Shown here one piece after another: positions 30,351-39,007 of a DNA stretch of 64,000 nucleotides (position 1 is its first letter; every line of letters begins with the position of its first letter). The notes below the pieces were generated by a model. It was not told where the DNA came from, did no database searches, and saw only the letters and a list, made by a program, of their open reading frames with translations. The position numbers were made by a program, and so were the translations under genes. Origin of the DNA: Quatrionicoccus australiensis (GTDB taxonomy: Bacteria; Pseudomonadota; Gammaproteobacteria; Burkholderiales; Rhodocyclaceae); contig NZ_JAHBAH010000001.1 in NCBI RefSeq assembly GCF_020510425.1, positions 1 through 64,000 on the forward strand, given 5' to 3'.

Positions 30351-31262
30351 CTATTTTCCGCCACGTCCGGCAATCGCCGGCAGGATTTCGCCAATCAGGC
30401 CGGAAATCAGCCTCGCCGTCAGCCCATCCCGGTCGCGATCCGGGTTGTATTCGACAATCTCGAGCGCCCGCAAGCCGCTGGTCGCGGCCAGCTGACGCAG
30501 GGCCAGCCGGATTTCACGCGCGCCCAGACCATCCGGCTCCGGACTGCCGACACCGGGCGCCAGTTGCGGATCGAGCACATCGAGATCGAGCGTAACGCCG
30601 AAACCGGCCGGCGTACCGGCCACAATCTTGCCGGCCTCTTCCAGGCAGGCGGCAAAGCCGCGCTGCAGGATTTCCTCGCTGTCGATGATGCGTACGCCCT
30701 GCTGCTGCAGGAACACGAGTTCCTCGGGTTCGTAGCTGCGCGCGCCAAGCACGACGCAGTGGGCGGCACTGACCTGGACGCCGGGCAAGCCGATGTTGAG
30801 CAGCCGCTTGTCGCCGCGGCCAAGCAGGCAGGCCAGCGGCATGCCGTGTACCGCACCGGAATAGCTCGTTTCCGGCGTATGGCTGTCGAGATGTGCGTCT
30901 ATCCAGAGCAGGCCGAGCGGAGCGCCGGCAAAGCGGGCGACGCCGCTCCAGGTGCCAATCGCCACCGAATGATCGCCACCGATGACGAGTGGAAACACCT
31001 TGTCCTGCAAGGCCAGTTCCAGTTCATCGGCGAGATGATGGCAAAGCTCGGCAATGCGTGCCGTCGCCGACAAATGGTCGGCGGCCGGCGCAAACAGGGT
31101 ACGCCCCCAATCGACCAGCGGATGCCGCTCGATCTGGTGCCAGGCCTGCGAATGATGGAAGGCCAGCGGCCCGTCAGCGCACGCCTGGTCCTGCGCCCCC
31201 AGACCACTGGCCGCGCCGATAACCCGTAGGTGCGAGAATTTTTTCTGGGTGCCGCTTGTCAT
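30351..31262 (-). CDS. rocF: Arginase family protein
   Basis: A 303-residue ureohydrolase. The manganese motifs are GGDHS, DAHLDSH and TLDLDVLDP. The opening IGAASGLGAQDQACADGP fits arginase rather than agmatinase. It would cleave arginine to ornithine and urea. Other members of the fold (formimidoylglutamase, agmatinase) cannot be fully excluded from sequence alone. It forms a tight pair with the DnaJ-like gene. Confidence 0.85.
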   Translation of the reverse strand: MTSGTQKKFSHLRVIGAASGLGAQDQACADGPLAFHHSQAWHQIERHPLVDWGRTLFAPAADHLSATARIAELCHHLADELELALQDKVFPLVIGGDHSVAIGTWSGVARFAGAPLGLLWIDAHLDSHTPETSYSGAVHGMPLACLLGRGDKRLLNIGLPGVQVSAAHCVVLGARSYEPEELVFLQQQGVRIIDSEEILQRGFAACLEEAGKIVAGTPAGFGVTLDLDVLDPQLAPGVGSPEPDGLGAREIRLALRQLAATSGLRALEIVEYNPDRDRDGLTARLISGLIGEILPAIAGRGGK

Positions 31263-31384
31263 GAGGCGCGATTGAAACAGGAAAGGCCAGCAAGCTCAAC
31301 GTCTGCGCCGTCGGCGGATATTCCATGGAGATATTCCGGCAACTGCGTTAGCATGCACGCCTGACTGTTTTTCACGGCAAGCGG

Positions 31385-31732
31385 ATGACACTCCCCGTTC
31401 TGATCAGGCATCTCGCCCAAACCAAGATTGAAGCTTATTGCGCCCAAAGACTGCCGGCACATCTGCCCGAGCAGGTCCGCATCGATATCGAAATCGACGG
31501 CGATGCGGTCACCCTGATCGAATCGCGACCGCACTTCCAGCATCCGGAGCAATGGAGCCGCCTGCCGGTGGCGCGCTTCTGCTTCAACCCGGCGTCGCAC
31601 ACCTGGACATTGTTCCGGCCGCATTTCGGCCCGCACGAAACCTGGCTGCCTTACCCGGCCAAGCCGGAACGCGACCTGGACAAGCTGATCAGGCTGCTCG
31701 ACACGGATCAAACCGGCGCCTTCTGGGGCTGA
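31385..31732 (+). CDS. DUF3024 domain protein
   Basis: A 115-residue protein. The core WSRLPVARFCFNPASHTWTL, followed by FRPHFGPHETWLPYP and DLDKLIRLLD, matches the DUF3024 family of small uncharacterised proteins. It is divergent from arginase and convergent with the next gene. The role is unknown. Confidence 0.82.
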   Translation: MTLPVLIRHLAQTKIEAYCAQRLPAHLPEQVRIDIEIDGDAVTLIESRPHFQHPEQWSRLPVARFCFNPASHTWTLFRPHFGPHETWLPYPAKPERDLDKLIRLLDTDQTGAFWG

Positions 31733-31742
31733 AACACAGCCA

Positions 31743-32117
31743 TCATAGCGAAGCCGCATCGCCGAGCAGGCGATCGCACTCGTCGAGCAGCGACTGCGCG
31801 ACCTCGGAGTGATAGTTCGGATCGAGCGACTCCATCATTTCATGCGCCGTGTACAGCCCGGCCTCGCGCGACAACGTCGCGGCAACCTGGCGCGCCAGCT
31901 GATCGCTCAGGTCGGACAAATGCCGCCGTTCGGCGAGCGGCAGATTGAGCTTTGAGCGACTCAGCCAGTCGGCCGCCAGCGAGGCGCCCTGCCCCTCGGT
32001 CAGCCATTGCCCGTGCTCGTAATAAGCTGCCAGGCGTTCGGCCGCCAGCGCGAAGATCAGCGCGACGCGCACGCCCCGGTCGGTTACAGCGGCGGGGGGA
32101 GATTTTTGCCGGTTCAT
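31743..32117 (-). CDS. Hypothetical protein
   Basis: The ATG at 32117 (AGGAAG about 11 bases upstream) gives 124 residues; a TTG at 32162 would add 15 residues and overlap the previous gene. It is mostly helical and soluble, with several charged Leu-rich stretches (LAERRHLSDLSDQLARQVAA) and a DPNYHSEVAQSLLDECDRLL C-terminus. I do not recognise the family. It lies downstream of the DUF2914 gene on the same strand. Confidence 0.7.
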   Translation of the reverse strand: MNRQKSPPAAVTDRGVRVALIFALAAERLAAYYEHGQWLTEGQGASLAADWLSRSKLNLPLAERRHLSDLSDQLARQVAATLSREAGLYTAHEMMESLDPNYHSEVAQSLLDECDRLLGDAASL

Positions 32118-32158
32118 TGATTGTGTTGCTTCCTCAGGCTTGGCATACGGCCAAACAC

Positions 32159-33229
32159 TCAAAATTCGCGAAGTAAAAGTTGCTCGGCCGGCACCTCACC
32201 GCGCACCACGGTCAGCGGCAGGATACTGACAGTACGCCCATCCTGCGTCGCCACGACAAAACGCCATTCGCCGGGCGGCGGATTGCGCACCCAGGAATAG
32301 CCGCGAAAGCCGCGCTCGCGTCCGCCAGTGGTCTGAAAGCGGTTGCGGTAGGCCAGGCGCCAGCCATTGGCTTCGCGCACCTCCCAGCGGTGCTCCAGGG
32401 CTGCCGTCACGCCCTTGGGCGCGAACACCGCCGAGACGCCATACAATTTGCCACCTTCCGGCACGTGGACCGTCTGTGACTGATGCCGCCAGAACTGCCA
32501 GACCGGCGCCCGCTCCAGGCGCAAGGCATAGCGCCCCGGTGTCTGGACAAAGTCGTGACCAACGGCAATATCCTGTTCGACAAGAGGCACCGGCGCGATC
32601 ATGTCGAATCGCCAGGCAAGCAGCAGCAGCGCGGCCAGTCCCCAGGCCGGCAGGATCCGCCCCGGCCGGCCGGGAGAAAACCACCACAGGCCATGCACAA
32701 GAACAATGCCGCCAGCGGTCGACAGGTAAAACCAGGCCGAATTCAAACTGCCCACCGTATGCGGCAAGGCAAAATTGAAGAGCAGGATGGCATTGAGCGC
32801 GAGCAATGCCCAGGTCAGCGTAAAACGCTCGCCGTGACGCTTGCCGGCCACTTCGTTATGGACCAGCAACGCACCAAGCAGCGCTGCCGTCAGCCAGGTA
32901 CCGAGATGGCCGGAACTCTTGAAGTAGAGAATGAACAACGCTGAAAAAATGCCGCCGTAAAAGAACTGCAACAGCAGGTAAGGCCCCTGCCAGCGCAGAT
33001 CGACCAGCCGCCCGCGCCAGCCGCTTGCCGCAGCGGGGGCGGCTTTTTGCAAAGCCTCGCGCCGCGCCAGGGCGACGACCAGCAGCCCGGCGCCCAGCAG
33101 AAAAAGGCCGAGACGCCAGAGATCGACCACGCGAACCCGCTGGCCGATGGTCAGCGCATCCCAGGCAAAACCGCCGAGAAAGGCGGCCAGCGGATAAAGA
33201 CGCCGCAACAGAAAAATGGGCAGACGCAC
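32159..33229 (-). CDS. DUF2914 domain membrane protein
   Basis: A 356-residue protein. The N-terminal two thirds hold about seven to eight hydrophobic segments. The C-terminal about 100 residues match DUF2914: the stretches HRWEVREANGWRLAYRN, TTGGRERGFRGYSW and PGEWRFVVATQDGRT. This part probably faces the periplasm. The function is unknown. It is separated from yceH by 7 bases on the same strand. Confidence 0.83.
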   Translation of the reverse strand: MRLPIFLLRRLYPLAAFLGGFAWDALTIGQRVRVVDLWRLGLFLLGAGLLVVALARREALQKAAPAAASGWRGRLVDLRWQGPYLLLQFFYGGIFSALFILYFKSSGHLGTWLTAALLGALLVHNEVAGKRHGERFTLTWALLALNAILLFNFALPHTVGSLNSAWFYLSTAGGIVLVHGLWWFSPGRPGRILPAWGLAALLLLAWRFDMIAPVPLVEQDIAVGHDFVQTPGRYALRLERAPVWQFWRHQSQTVHVPEGGKLYGVSAVFAPKGVTAALEHRWEVREANGWRLAYRNRFQTTGGRERGFRGYSWVRNPPPGEWRFVVATQDGRTVSILPLTVVRGEVPAEQLLLREF

Positions 33230-33236
33230 CGGGGAG

Positions 33237-33875
33237 TTATGCGCCTTTTGCCAGGAGCAGCGCCTTCAGTTCGGCGACTTCGGTTTCAAGCGCGCCGACC
33301 CGCGCCTTGAGGTCGGCCAGTTCTTCACTGGCTGCAGCCTTGCCCGTACCAGCCACAGGGCTCTCCGCGGCCGGCTGGCCGCTCAGCAGGTGCGTCCAGC
33401 GCTCTTCCCGGGTGCCAGGCAGACGGGCCAGACGCAGCACCAGGGCGCCGTCAGCGCGCTCGGCCAGTTCTTCGAGAAATGCCTCGACCGAAGAAATATC
33501 GGCAAACTTGTGCAGGCGCTCGCAGTTCAGGCGCAATTCGCCGGCCGTCTGCGGCCCGCGCAGCATCAACACGGTGAGCAAAGCCGCGGATTGGCTCGGC
33601 ACGCCGAGCTGCCTTTCCAGGTTATGCGCGAAACGCGCCACCCGACTGCCGCTGACTTCGCTGACCAGACCGAGATCCTTGAGGCTATCGATGGCCTGCA
33701 GGATCTCCGGCTCACCCAGCTCAAGCACCGGGTTGCGGCTGGTCTTCTGGTTGCAACCGGCGGCCAGCGCGTTGATCGAAAGCGGATAGGTGTCGGGCAC
33801 GGTGCGTTGCTTCTCGACCAGGGTGGCGAGAACGCGGGTTTCGACGAGGGAAAGCACGGGAAGGGAAAGCGACAT
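33237..33875 (-). CDS. yceH: YceH family protein (DUF480)
   Basis: A 212-residue protein with the winged-helix core of the YceH/DUF480 family: [37 protein letters not shown] and [17 protein letters not shown]. The last 35 residues form a predicted coiled coil ([20 protein letters not shown]). The function is not established. Confidence 0.9.
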   Translation of the reverse strand: MSLSLPVLSLVETRVLATLVEKQRTVPDTYPLSINALAAGCNQKTSRNPVLELGEPEILQAIDSLKDLGLVSEVSGSRVARFAHNLERQLGVPSQSAALLTVLMLRGPQTAGELRLNCERLHKFADISSVEAFLEELAERADGALVLRLARLPGTREERWTHLLSGQPAAESPVAGTGKAAASEELADLKARVGALETEVAELKALLLAKGA

Positions 33876-33925
33876 ACGTTTGCAGGTTCCGGGTTAAACG
33901 GTGAATCGGGATGGCAGCAACGGGC

Positions 33926-34537
33926 TCAGGCCGGCAGGTCGTTATTTTGCCGCCAGGTCCGGTAAATGCGCAGCGCGACGTGCGCATCGTTGGCAGCGTA
34001 GAGAATCTGCCGCTCGTTGAGGCGCGCATTGGCCCAGTTGCTGGTCCCGATCTTTTTCGATTTTTGCAGCTTCTGACCGAAGTAATGCGCCACCGCAACC
34101 TTGGCCCCGACCGTGCCACGATGCCCCGGCCCGCGCAACTCTTCGCCGAGATCGAGGACATTCTGCAAGGCGATGTTCAGGCGCGTATGCAAGGCACTGC
34201 GGTCATTGCCCAGACCAAAGCCGACCTTGAGCACGCCGGGGGCTTCAAGCACGGCTTTCAGCACGTCGAGTGCCGGCGTTCCCGTCACGGGGAAAAGATA
34301 GGCGTGCTCGTCGGTCGCCAGCTGGATAAGGTGCGGCCCGGTCGACACTTCGCCCTTCAGGAAAGTCGGCTTCGACTCGGTATCGAAACCGATGGCGTCG
34401 GTCGCCATCAGCGCCACCCGCGCCTCGCCAGCCTGCGCGGCAGAAGTCACCAGGGTAATGCCGGCAAGCCCGATACCGGGATAGAGCGGCAATTCGGCGG
34501 CAGCCAGATCGCTGCGACTCAATACAACTTCGCTCAA
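33926..34537 (-). CDS. DEDDy 3'-5' exonuclease (RNase D-like)
   Basis: A 203-residue single-domain exonuclease of the RNase D/WRN type. The catalytic residues are visible: D52 and E54 in GFDTES, D112 in GFGLGNDRSAL and the Tyr/Asp pair in YAANDAHVAL. There is no HRDC domain, so it is not RNase D itself. Substrate unknown. It lies 50 bases upstream of yceH on the same strand and is divergent from the small gene at 34637. Confidence 0.9.
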   Translation of the reverse strand: MSEVVLSRSDLAAAELPLYPGIGLAGITLVTSAAQAGEARVALMATDAIGFDTESKPTFLKGEVSTGPHLIQLATDEHAYLFPVTGTPALDVLKAVLEAPGVLKVGFGLGNDRSALHTRLNIALQNVLDLGEELRGPGHRGTVGAKVAVAHYFGQKLQKSKKIGTSNWANARLNERQILYAANDAHVALRIYRTWRQNNDLPA

Positions 34538-34636
34538 ATTGGCCTCCTGCAGGCCGTCGACCGTAAATTGTCGCGCCCAGGGAACGTTCTGACTGCCATC
34601 AATGTATCCTTGCCTTTTCTCTCAAGAAGCAAGTGT

Positions 34637-34891
34637 ATGGGATCACGCCGGCCGAAAGGCATCATTGCCTGGCTGAAAGCAAAATTTTCAGTCCGCCCCG
34701 CCCCGACTTCGGAAGTTGCCCGCGCCCAAAGCCTGATCGCGGCCATTGATCGCGGCGGCATTCCGCTCAATACCGCCAAGGTCAATGCCATTGCGCGCGA
34801 CCTCGGCCTCGAGGTTTCGCGGCACGCCGCTGTCGAGCAGACCATCCTGCGCATCCGCCAGGCCCTGACGCGAGTCGGCCGCGATGGCTAA
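34637..34891 (+). CDS. Small conserved hypothetical protein
   Basis: An 84-residue basic protein starting at ATG 34637; the ribosome binding site is weak. The segment ARAQSLIAAIDRGGIPLNTAKVNAIARDLG looks like a helical DNA- or RNA-binding motif, but I do not recognise the family. Its end overlaps the GIY-YIG gene by 8 bases, which supports it being real and co-translated. Confidence 0.7.
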   Translation: MGSRRPKGIIAWLKAKFSVRPAPTSEVARAQSLIAAIDRGGIPLNTAKVNAIARDLGLEVSRHAAVEQTILRIRQALTRVGRDG

Positions 34892-35171
34892 GAAGCCCTG
34901 GTTTCTCTATCTGATCGAGTGTTGCGACGGCAGCATCTACACCGGCATCACCGTCGATGTCGCTGCCCGCTACGCAGCCCATTGCCAGGGCACCGGCGCC
35001 CGCTACACGCGCTCGCACCCGCCGCTGCGCCTGCTCGGGCATGAGCAGCACCCGGACCGCTCCTGCGCCTCGAAAGCCGAATACCGGATCAAGCAGTTGA
35101 GTGCCCAGGAAAAACGGCGCCATGCCGCCACGCTGGCCAAGCAGACTGAATTGCAGGTGCCGGAAAAATAG
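34884..35171 (+). CDS. GIY-YIG nuclease family protein (UPF0213/YhbQ-like)
   Basis: A 95-residue single-domain protein. The GIY-YIG motif appears as LYLIECCDGSIYTGITVD, followed by the conserved Arg/Tyr/His segment (RYAAHCQGTGARYTRSH) and Glu in SKAEYRIKQL. The family is related to YhbQ, which has been reported to have DNA nuclease activity. It is coupled to the preceding 84-residue gene. Confidence 0.92.
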   Translation: MAKKPWFLYLIECCDGSIYTGITVDVAARYAAHCQGTGARYTRSHPPLRLLGHEQHPDRSCASKAEYRIKQLSAQEKRRHAATLAKQTELQVPEK

Positions 35172-35272
35172 CTGCTGGCCCTTTACCTGCCATGACCTAG
35201 ACTGAGAACAAGGGGCGTAGCCCCGGTAACGGACGCAATTTCCGCTTGATGCTCAAAACCATGGAGGTCAGC

Positions 35273-35845
35273 ATGACCGATACATCAGCCACCACTCAGG
35301 TCGCGCAACGCTCCACGACGCAAAATGCCGAGTTGGCACCAAGCAGAAGCCGCTCCGCATCGGAGACGAGAGTCAGCCTGCGCGATGAAATGAACGTGCA
35401 GATTCTCGAAGCATCCGCCGCGGTATCGCTCAAGGCCGGCGAACAGTCGCAAGCCCTGCTCTTTCGCAGCGCGATCGACCGGATCAACGAATATCTCGCC
35501 CCGACGCTGGGAGAAAACGCAATCCAGGGCAAGATGAGCGAGGACAACTCGGCTGAAGCGACAGCGGCGCGCATCGTTTCGCTATCAACCGCCTTTTACG
35601 ACAGTTACGCCGCCCAACACCCCGGTGATGACCCGGAGCAACTGGCCACCAATTTCGTCAACCTGATCCGCGGCGGCTTCGAAAAAGGCTTCAACGAGGC
35701 GAAGGACATCCTGCAAGGGCTACAGGTCTTCAGCGGTGATATCGAAAGCGGCATCATGCGGACCTTCGATCTGGTCAACCAGGGTTACGACGACTTTCTC
35801 GCCAGCAAACTGGGCACGGCAAGCGAAACCACGCAGACTGCCTGA
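35273..35845 (+). CDS. DUF5610 domain protein
   Basis: The ATG at 35273 has GGAGGT four bases upstream, so it is preferred over an ATG 9 codons earlier. The 190-residue protein has a Ser/Thr-rich N-terminal 45 residues, then a helical domain (FRSAIDRINEYLAPTLGENA, FVNLIRGGFEKGFNEAKDIL) that matches my memory of DUF5610. The function is unknown. It is followed by a strong bidirectional terminator. Confidence 0.8.
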   Translation: MTDTSATTQVAQRSTTQNAELAPSRSRSASETRVSLRDEMNVQILEASAAVSLKAGEQSQALLFRSAIDRINEYLAPTLGENAIQGKMSEDNSAEATAARIVSLSTAFYDSYAAQHPGDDPEQLATNFVNLIRGGFEKGFNEAKDILQGLQVFSGDIESGIMRTFDLVNQGYDDFLASKLGTASETTQTA

Positions 35846-35876
35846 AATCAGCCGCCAACTCGGACCCATGAAAGCA

Positions 35877-35900
35877 AAAAGCACCCGCGCGGGTGCTTTT
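35877..35900. terminator. Bidirectional Rho-independent terminator
   Basis: A perfect 24-bp palindrome with AAAA/TTTT ends around a GCACCCGC/GCGGGTGC core. It lies between the convergent DUF5610 and membrane protein genes and can serve both. Confidence 0.9.
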
Positions 35901-35923
35901 CAGTTTGCGGCAGCCCGACCTGA

Positions 35924-36298
35924 TCAGGCCGTCTCTGCCGGAGGATTTTTTGCTTCCTCCTCCTCTTGTTCCAGCCGCGCATCGTCATCAAGCGACATCA
36001 AACCGCGTTTGCCTTCCCGCTTTTGTTGTTCATAGCGCAACCTGGCCTCTTCCGCGCGTCGCTCGCGGAATTCGCGCTCTTTCTGCTGGCGCAGCTTTTC
36101 CTGCTCGTAGTGGATCTTGCTCCGGTAAGCCGCTTCACCAAGCATCAATAGCACGCCAAGCATCCCGAGCGACATGAATGCAGTCAGGAAGGTCTTTTCC
36201 AGCACCGTGTAGAGCGCAATCAGCGCCAGCAGGGCACGCCATCCGACAAGCCACAACAGGTAGGGACGGTCGTCAAAATTGAATTTGAGGTGATCCAT
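35924..36298 (-). CDS. Small membrane protein with charged coiled-coil tail
   Basis: A 124-residue protein. After 12 N-terminal residues (MDHLKFNFDDRP) there are two membrane segments (about 14-55), then a highly charged helix rich in Glu, Arg and Lys (about 60-110) and an acidic end. The tail is probably cytoplasmic. I do not recognise the family. It may be a scaffold-type envelope protein. Confidence 0.78.
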   Translation of the reverse strand: MDHLKFNFDDRPYLLWLVGWRALLALIALYTVLEKTFLTAFMSLGMLGVLLMLGEAAYRSKIHYEQEKLRQQKEREFRERRAEEARLRYEQQKREGKRGLMSLDDDARLEQEEEEAKNPPAETA

Positions 36299-36420
36299 GA
36301 GGAATCTTGCTGACAGCTAACGCGTGAGTTAATCCAGACTGACCAGAGCATCATATCGACCGGCAGCTCTGTCGCTTGTCGCCAGGTCATTCCATGCCGA
36401 TGAACTTTTTGCCACTAGAA

Positions 36421-36442
36421 AAACAAAACGCCCCGGAGGGCG
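36421..36442 (-). terminator. Terminator downstream of tRNA-Ser
   Basis: On the minus strand CGCCC / GGGCG form a stem with a four-base loop, then TTTTGTTTTT. It starts about 18 bases after the tRNA CCA end. Confidence 0.75.
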
Positions 36443-36459
36443 CATGTTTTCGATGTTGC

Positions 36460-36552
36460 TGGCGGAGACGGAGGGATTCGAACCCTCGATGCAGGTTTTG
36501 CCCGCATGCTCCCTTAGCAGGGGAGTGCCTTCGACCTCTCGGCCACGTCTCC
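36460..36552 (-). tRNA. tRNA-Ser (anticodon GCT)
   Basis: A 93-base tRNA with the long variable arm of serine tRNAs. The acceptor GGAGACG pairs with CGTCTCC, then discriminator G and encoded CCA. The anticodon stem CTCCC/GGGAG holds the loop CTGCTAA, giving anticodon GCT (codons AGC/AGT). Confidence 0.97.
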
Positions 36553-36577
36553 GGATCCAGACTTCAACGAGGCGCGG

Positions 36578-36606
36578 ATGATATAGCCTCCGCGCCCTTT
36601 GGTCAA
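36578..36606 (-). promoter_or_regulatory. Sigma-70 promoter of tRNA-Ser
   Basis: Minus-strand TTGACC (36601-36606), 17-base spacer, TATCAT (36578-36583), followed by a CCGCGCC discriminator. It fits in the short gap between the lysC stop and the tRNA. Confidence 0.65.
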
Positions 36607-36610
36607 ACTT

Positions 36611-37831
36611 TTACTGGTCGAGACCGAAGGTGCGGTGCAGGACGCGAACGGCCAGCTCCAGGTACTTCTCGTCGAGGACGACGGAAATCTTGATCTCGGA
36701 GGTCGAGATCATCTGAATGTTGATGCCTTCGTCGGCCAGGGCCTTGAACATCTTGGAGGCGACGCCCGGGTGCGAGCGCATGCCGACGCCGACTGCAGAG
36801 ACCTTGCAGATCTTGTTGTCGCCGGTGACTTCGCGAGCGCCGAGACGGGTTTTGACGCCTTCGAGGATTTCCTTGGTTTTGGCAAAATCGCCGCGGTTGA
36901 CCGTGAAGGAAAAGTCGGTGGTGCCATCGTGGCCGACGTTCTGGATGATCATGTCGACGTCGATGTTGGCGTCAGCGATGGAGCCCAGGATCTGGTAGGC
37001 GATGCCCGGGGTGTCCGGTACGCCGAGCACGGTCAGCTTGGCCTCGTCGCGATTGAAGGCGATCCCGGAGATGATCGGTTGTTCCATTTTCTTGTCTTCC
37101 TCAACAGTGATCAGCGTGCCTTCCCCTTCGTCCTGGAAGCTGGAAAGAACGCGCAGTTTGACCTTGTACTTGCCGGCGAATTCGACCGAGCGGATCTGCA
37201 GCACCTTGGAGCCGAGGCTGGCCATTTCCAGCATCTCTTCGAAGGTGATGGTGTCGAGCTTCTTGGCTTCCGGCACGACACGCGGGTCGGTGGTGTAAAC
37301 GCCATCGACGTCGGTGTAGATCTGGCATTCGTCTGCCTTCAGCGCAGCAGCAAGCGCGACGCCGGAGGTATCGGAACCGCCACGACCGAGCGTGGTGATG
37401 TTGCCGAACTCGTCGACACCCTGGAAGCCGGCCACAACAACCACCTTGCCGGCATCAAGATCGCGCCGCATGTTGGTCTCGTCAATCGACAGGATGCGCG
37501 CCTTGGTGAAGGTGCTGTCGGTCAGGACCTTGACCTGGCCGCCAGTGTAGCTGCGCGCCGGGATGCCGATATTCATCAGCGCCATCGAGAGCAGACCGAT
37601 GGTGACCTGTTCGCCGGTGGAGCAGATCTGATCGAGCTCGCGCGGATCCGGGCTGGCCTGGACTTCCTTGGCCAGCGCGATCAGCTTGTTGGTTTCGCCG
37701 CTCATTGCGGAAACGACCACCACAACCTGGTGACCTTGCGCGTGGAATTTGGCCACCCGCTTGGCGACATTCTTGATGCGTTCGGGGTTGCCGACCGACG
37801 TGCCGCCGTATTTTTGAACAATCAACGCCAT
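36611..37831 (-). CDS. lysC: Aspartate kinase
   Basis: A 406-residue enzyme that phosphorylates aspartate, the first step to lysine, threonine and methionine. The kinase domain starts with KYGGTSVG (7-14) and has GRGGSDTSGVALAAALKADE. Two ACT domains (about 265-406) provide feedback control. The pathway partner hom is elsewhere in this window (3.1-4.4 kb). Confidence 0.97.
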   Translation of the reverse strand: MALIVQKYGGTSVGNPERIKNVAKRVAKFHAQGHQVVVVVSAMSGETNKLIALAKEVQASPDPRELDQICSTGEQVTIGLLSMALMNIGIPARSYTGGQVKVLTDSTFTKARILSIDETNMRRDLDAGKVVVVAGFQGVDEFGNITTLGRGGSDTSGVALAAALKADECQIYTDVDGVYTTDPRVVPEAKKLDTITFEEMLEMASLGSKVLQIRSVEFAGKYKVKLRVLSSFQDEGEGTLITVEEDKKMEQPIISGIAFNRDEAKLTVLGVPDTPGIAYQILGSIADANIDVDMIIQNVGHDGTTDFSFTVNRGDFAKTKEILEGVKTRLGAREVTGDNKICKVSAVGVGMRSHPGVASKMFKALADEGINIQMISTSEIKISVVLDEKYLELAVRVLHRTFGLDQ

Positions 37832-37861
37832 GGATTCATCCGGTTAAACGTTGGAAACATG

Positions 37862-37889
37862 AAAAAGAGGGCGGGATTTTACCCCACCC
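37862..37889 (-). terminator. Terminator between the deacetylase gene and lysC
   Basis: Minus-strand stem GGGTGGG / CCCGCCC (one G-T pair) with a 7-base loop, then TCTTTTTC. A second GC-rich perfect stem (37913-37932, GCGACGGC / GCCGTCGC) lies just upstream, without a U-tract. Confidence 0.7.
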
Positions 37890-37943
37890 GGTTCTTTTTC
37901 CGAAGGAAATCAGCGACGGCGATTGCCGTCGCCCGACTGATCT

Positions 37944-38870
37944 CTAGAGATCGGCCAAGGTCCGCAGATGCGCACCGACGCTGCGCGCCAGCGAGGTCAT
38001 CACATAGCCGCCTTCAAGCATCGAGACGATGCGCTTGTCGCAGATTTCGGCCGCCAGCTTCATCAGCTGATCGGTACACCAGGCGAAATCCTTTTCAACC
38101 AGCTTCAGGCCGCCCATGTCGTCTTCGTAATGCCCGTCGAAGCCGGCCGAGATCAGGATCATCTGCGGATTGAATTCGCGCAGACGCGGCATCCAGACCT
38201 GGGTGACGGCATCACGGAACTCTTCGCCGCCGCAACCGGCGGCGAGCGGCACGTTGCACATGTTGGCGGCCGGCTTGTCAGCGCCGCTATAGGGATAGAA
38301 AGGATGCTGGAAGATACTGCACATCAGCACCTGCTCATCGCCGGCGAAACAGTCTTCGGTGCCGTTGCCATGATGCACGTCGAAGTCGATGATCGCGACG
38401 CGCTCCAGGCCATGGGCCTTGATCGCATGACGGGCCGCAACACCGATGTTGTTGAAGAAGCAGAAGCCCATCGGCGTCGACTTTTCGCAATGGTGGCCGG
38501 GCGGACGCACGGCACAGAAGGCATTCTGGATTTCTTTCCGCATGACGAGGTCGACCGCCAGGCAACCGGCGCCGGCGGCCCGCAGGGCAGCCTGCCAGGT
38601 ATGCGGATTCATGGCGGTATCCGGGTCGAGATGGACAACACCATGTTCGGGGGACGCACGCTTGATGCGCTCAAGGTGCGCTGCCGGATGCACGCGCAGC
38701 AGTTGTTCGAAGGTCGCCAGCGGGGCATCGTAATAAACAAAATAGGCATCGATCCCTTGCGCAATCAGGTGATCGTTGATGGCCGTCAGACGTTGCGGGC
38801 ATTCCGGGTGATGCGACCCCATGTCATGCAGCTGGCAGTCGCGATGGGTAATGAAAGCAGTGGTTGTCAC
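37944..38870 (-). CDS. Histone deacetylase-like zinc hydrolase
   Basis: A GTG at 38870 gives 308 residues, the usual length of this bacterial HDAC family; the upstream extension looks non-coding. The zinc site is seen in DFDVHHGNGTED and SAGFDGHYEDD. The catalytic histidines are in VRPPGHHCEK. In bacteria such proteins are acetylpolyamine or other amide hydrolases or AcuC-like deacetylases. The substrate cannot be told here. It is divergent from the MoxR gene. Confidence 0.9.
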   Translation of the reverse strand: MTTTAFITHRDCQLHDMGSHHPECPQRLTAINDHLIAQGIDAYFVYYDAPLATFEQLLRVHPAAHLERIKRASPEHGVVHLDPDTAMNPHTWQAALRAAGAGCLAVDLVMRKEIQNAFCAVRPPGHHCEKSTPMGFCFFNNIGVAARHAIKAHGLERVAIIDFDVHHGNGTEDCFAGDEQVLMCSIFQHPFYPYSGADKPAANMCNVPLAAGCGGEEFRDAVTQVWMPRLREFNPQMILISAGFDGHYEDDMGGLKLVEKDFAWCTDQLMKLAAEICDKRIVSMLEGGYVMTSLARSVGAHLRTLADL

Positions 38871-39007
38871 TTTATTGTTCTCTTTCGTCTCTTCGTCTCT
38901 TCGAACCGCCCGCCACAGAAAGCGCACGTCGAGATTCCATTATCGTCCCAATCATTGCGCCGCTTCAAGCATTAGAATTGCCCGGAATAATTTTCGGACA
39001 AATCAGC

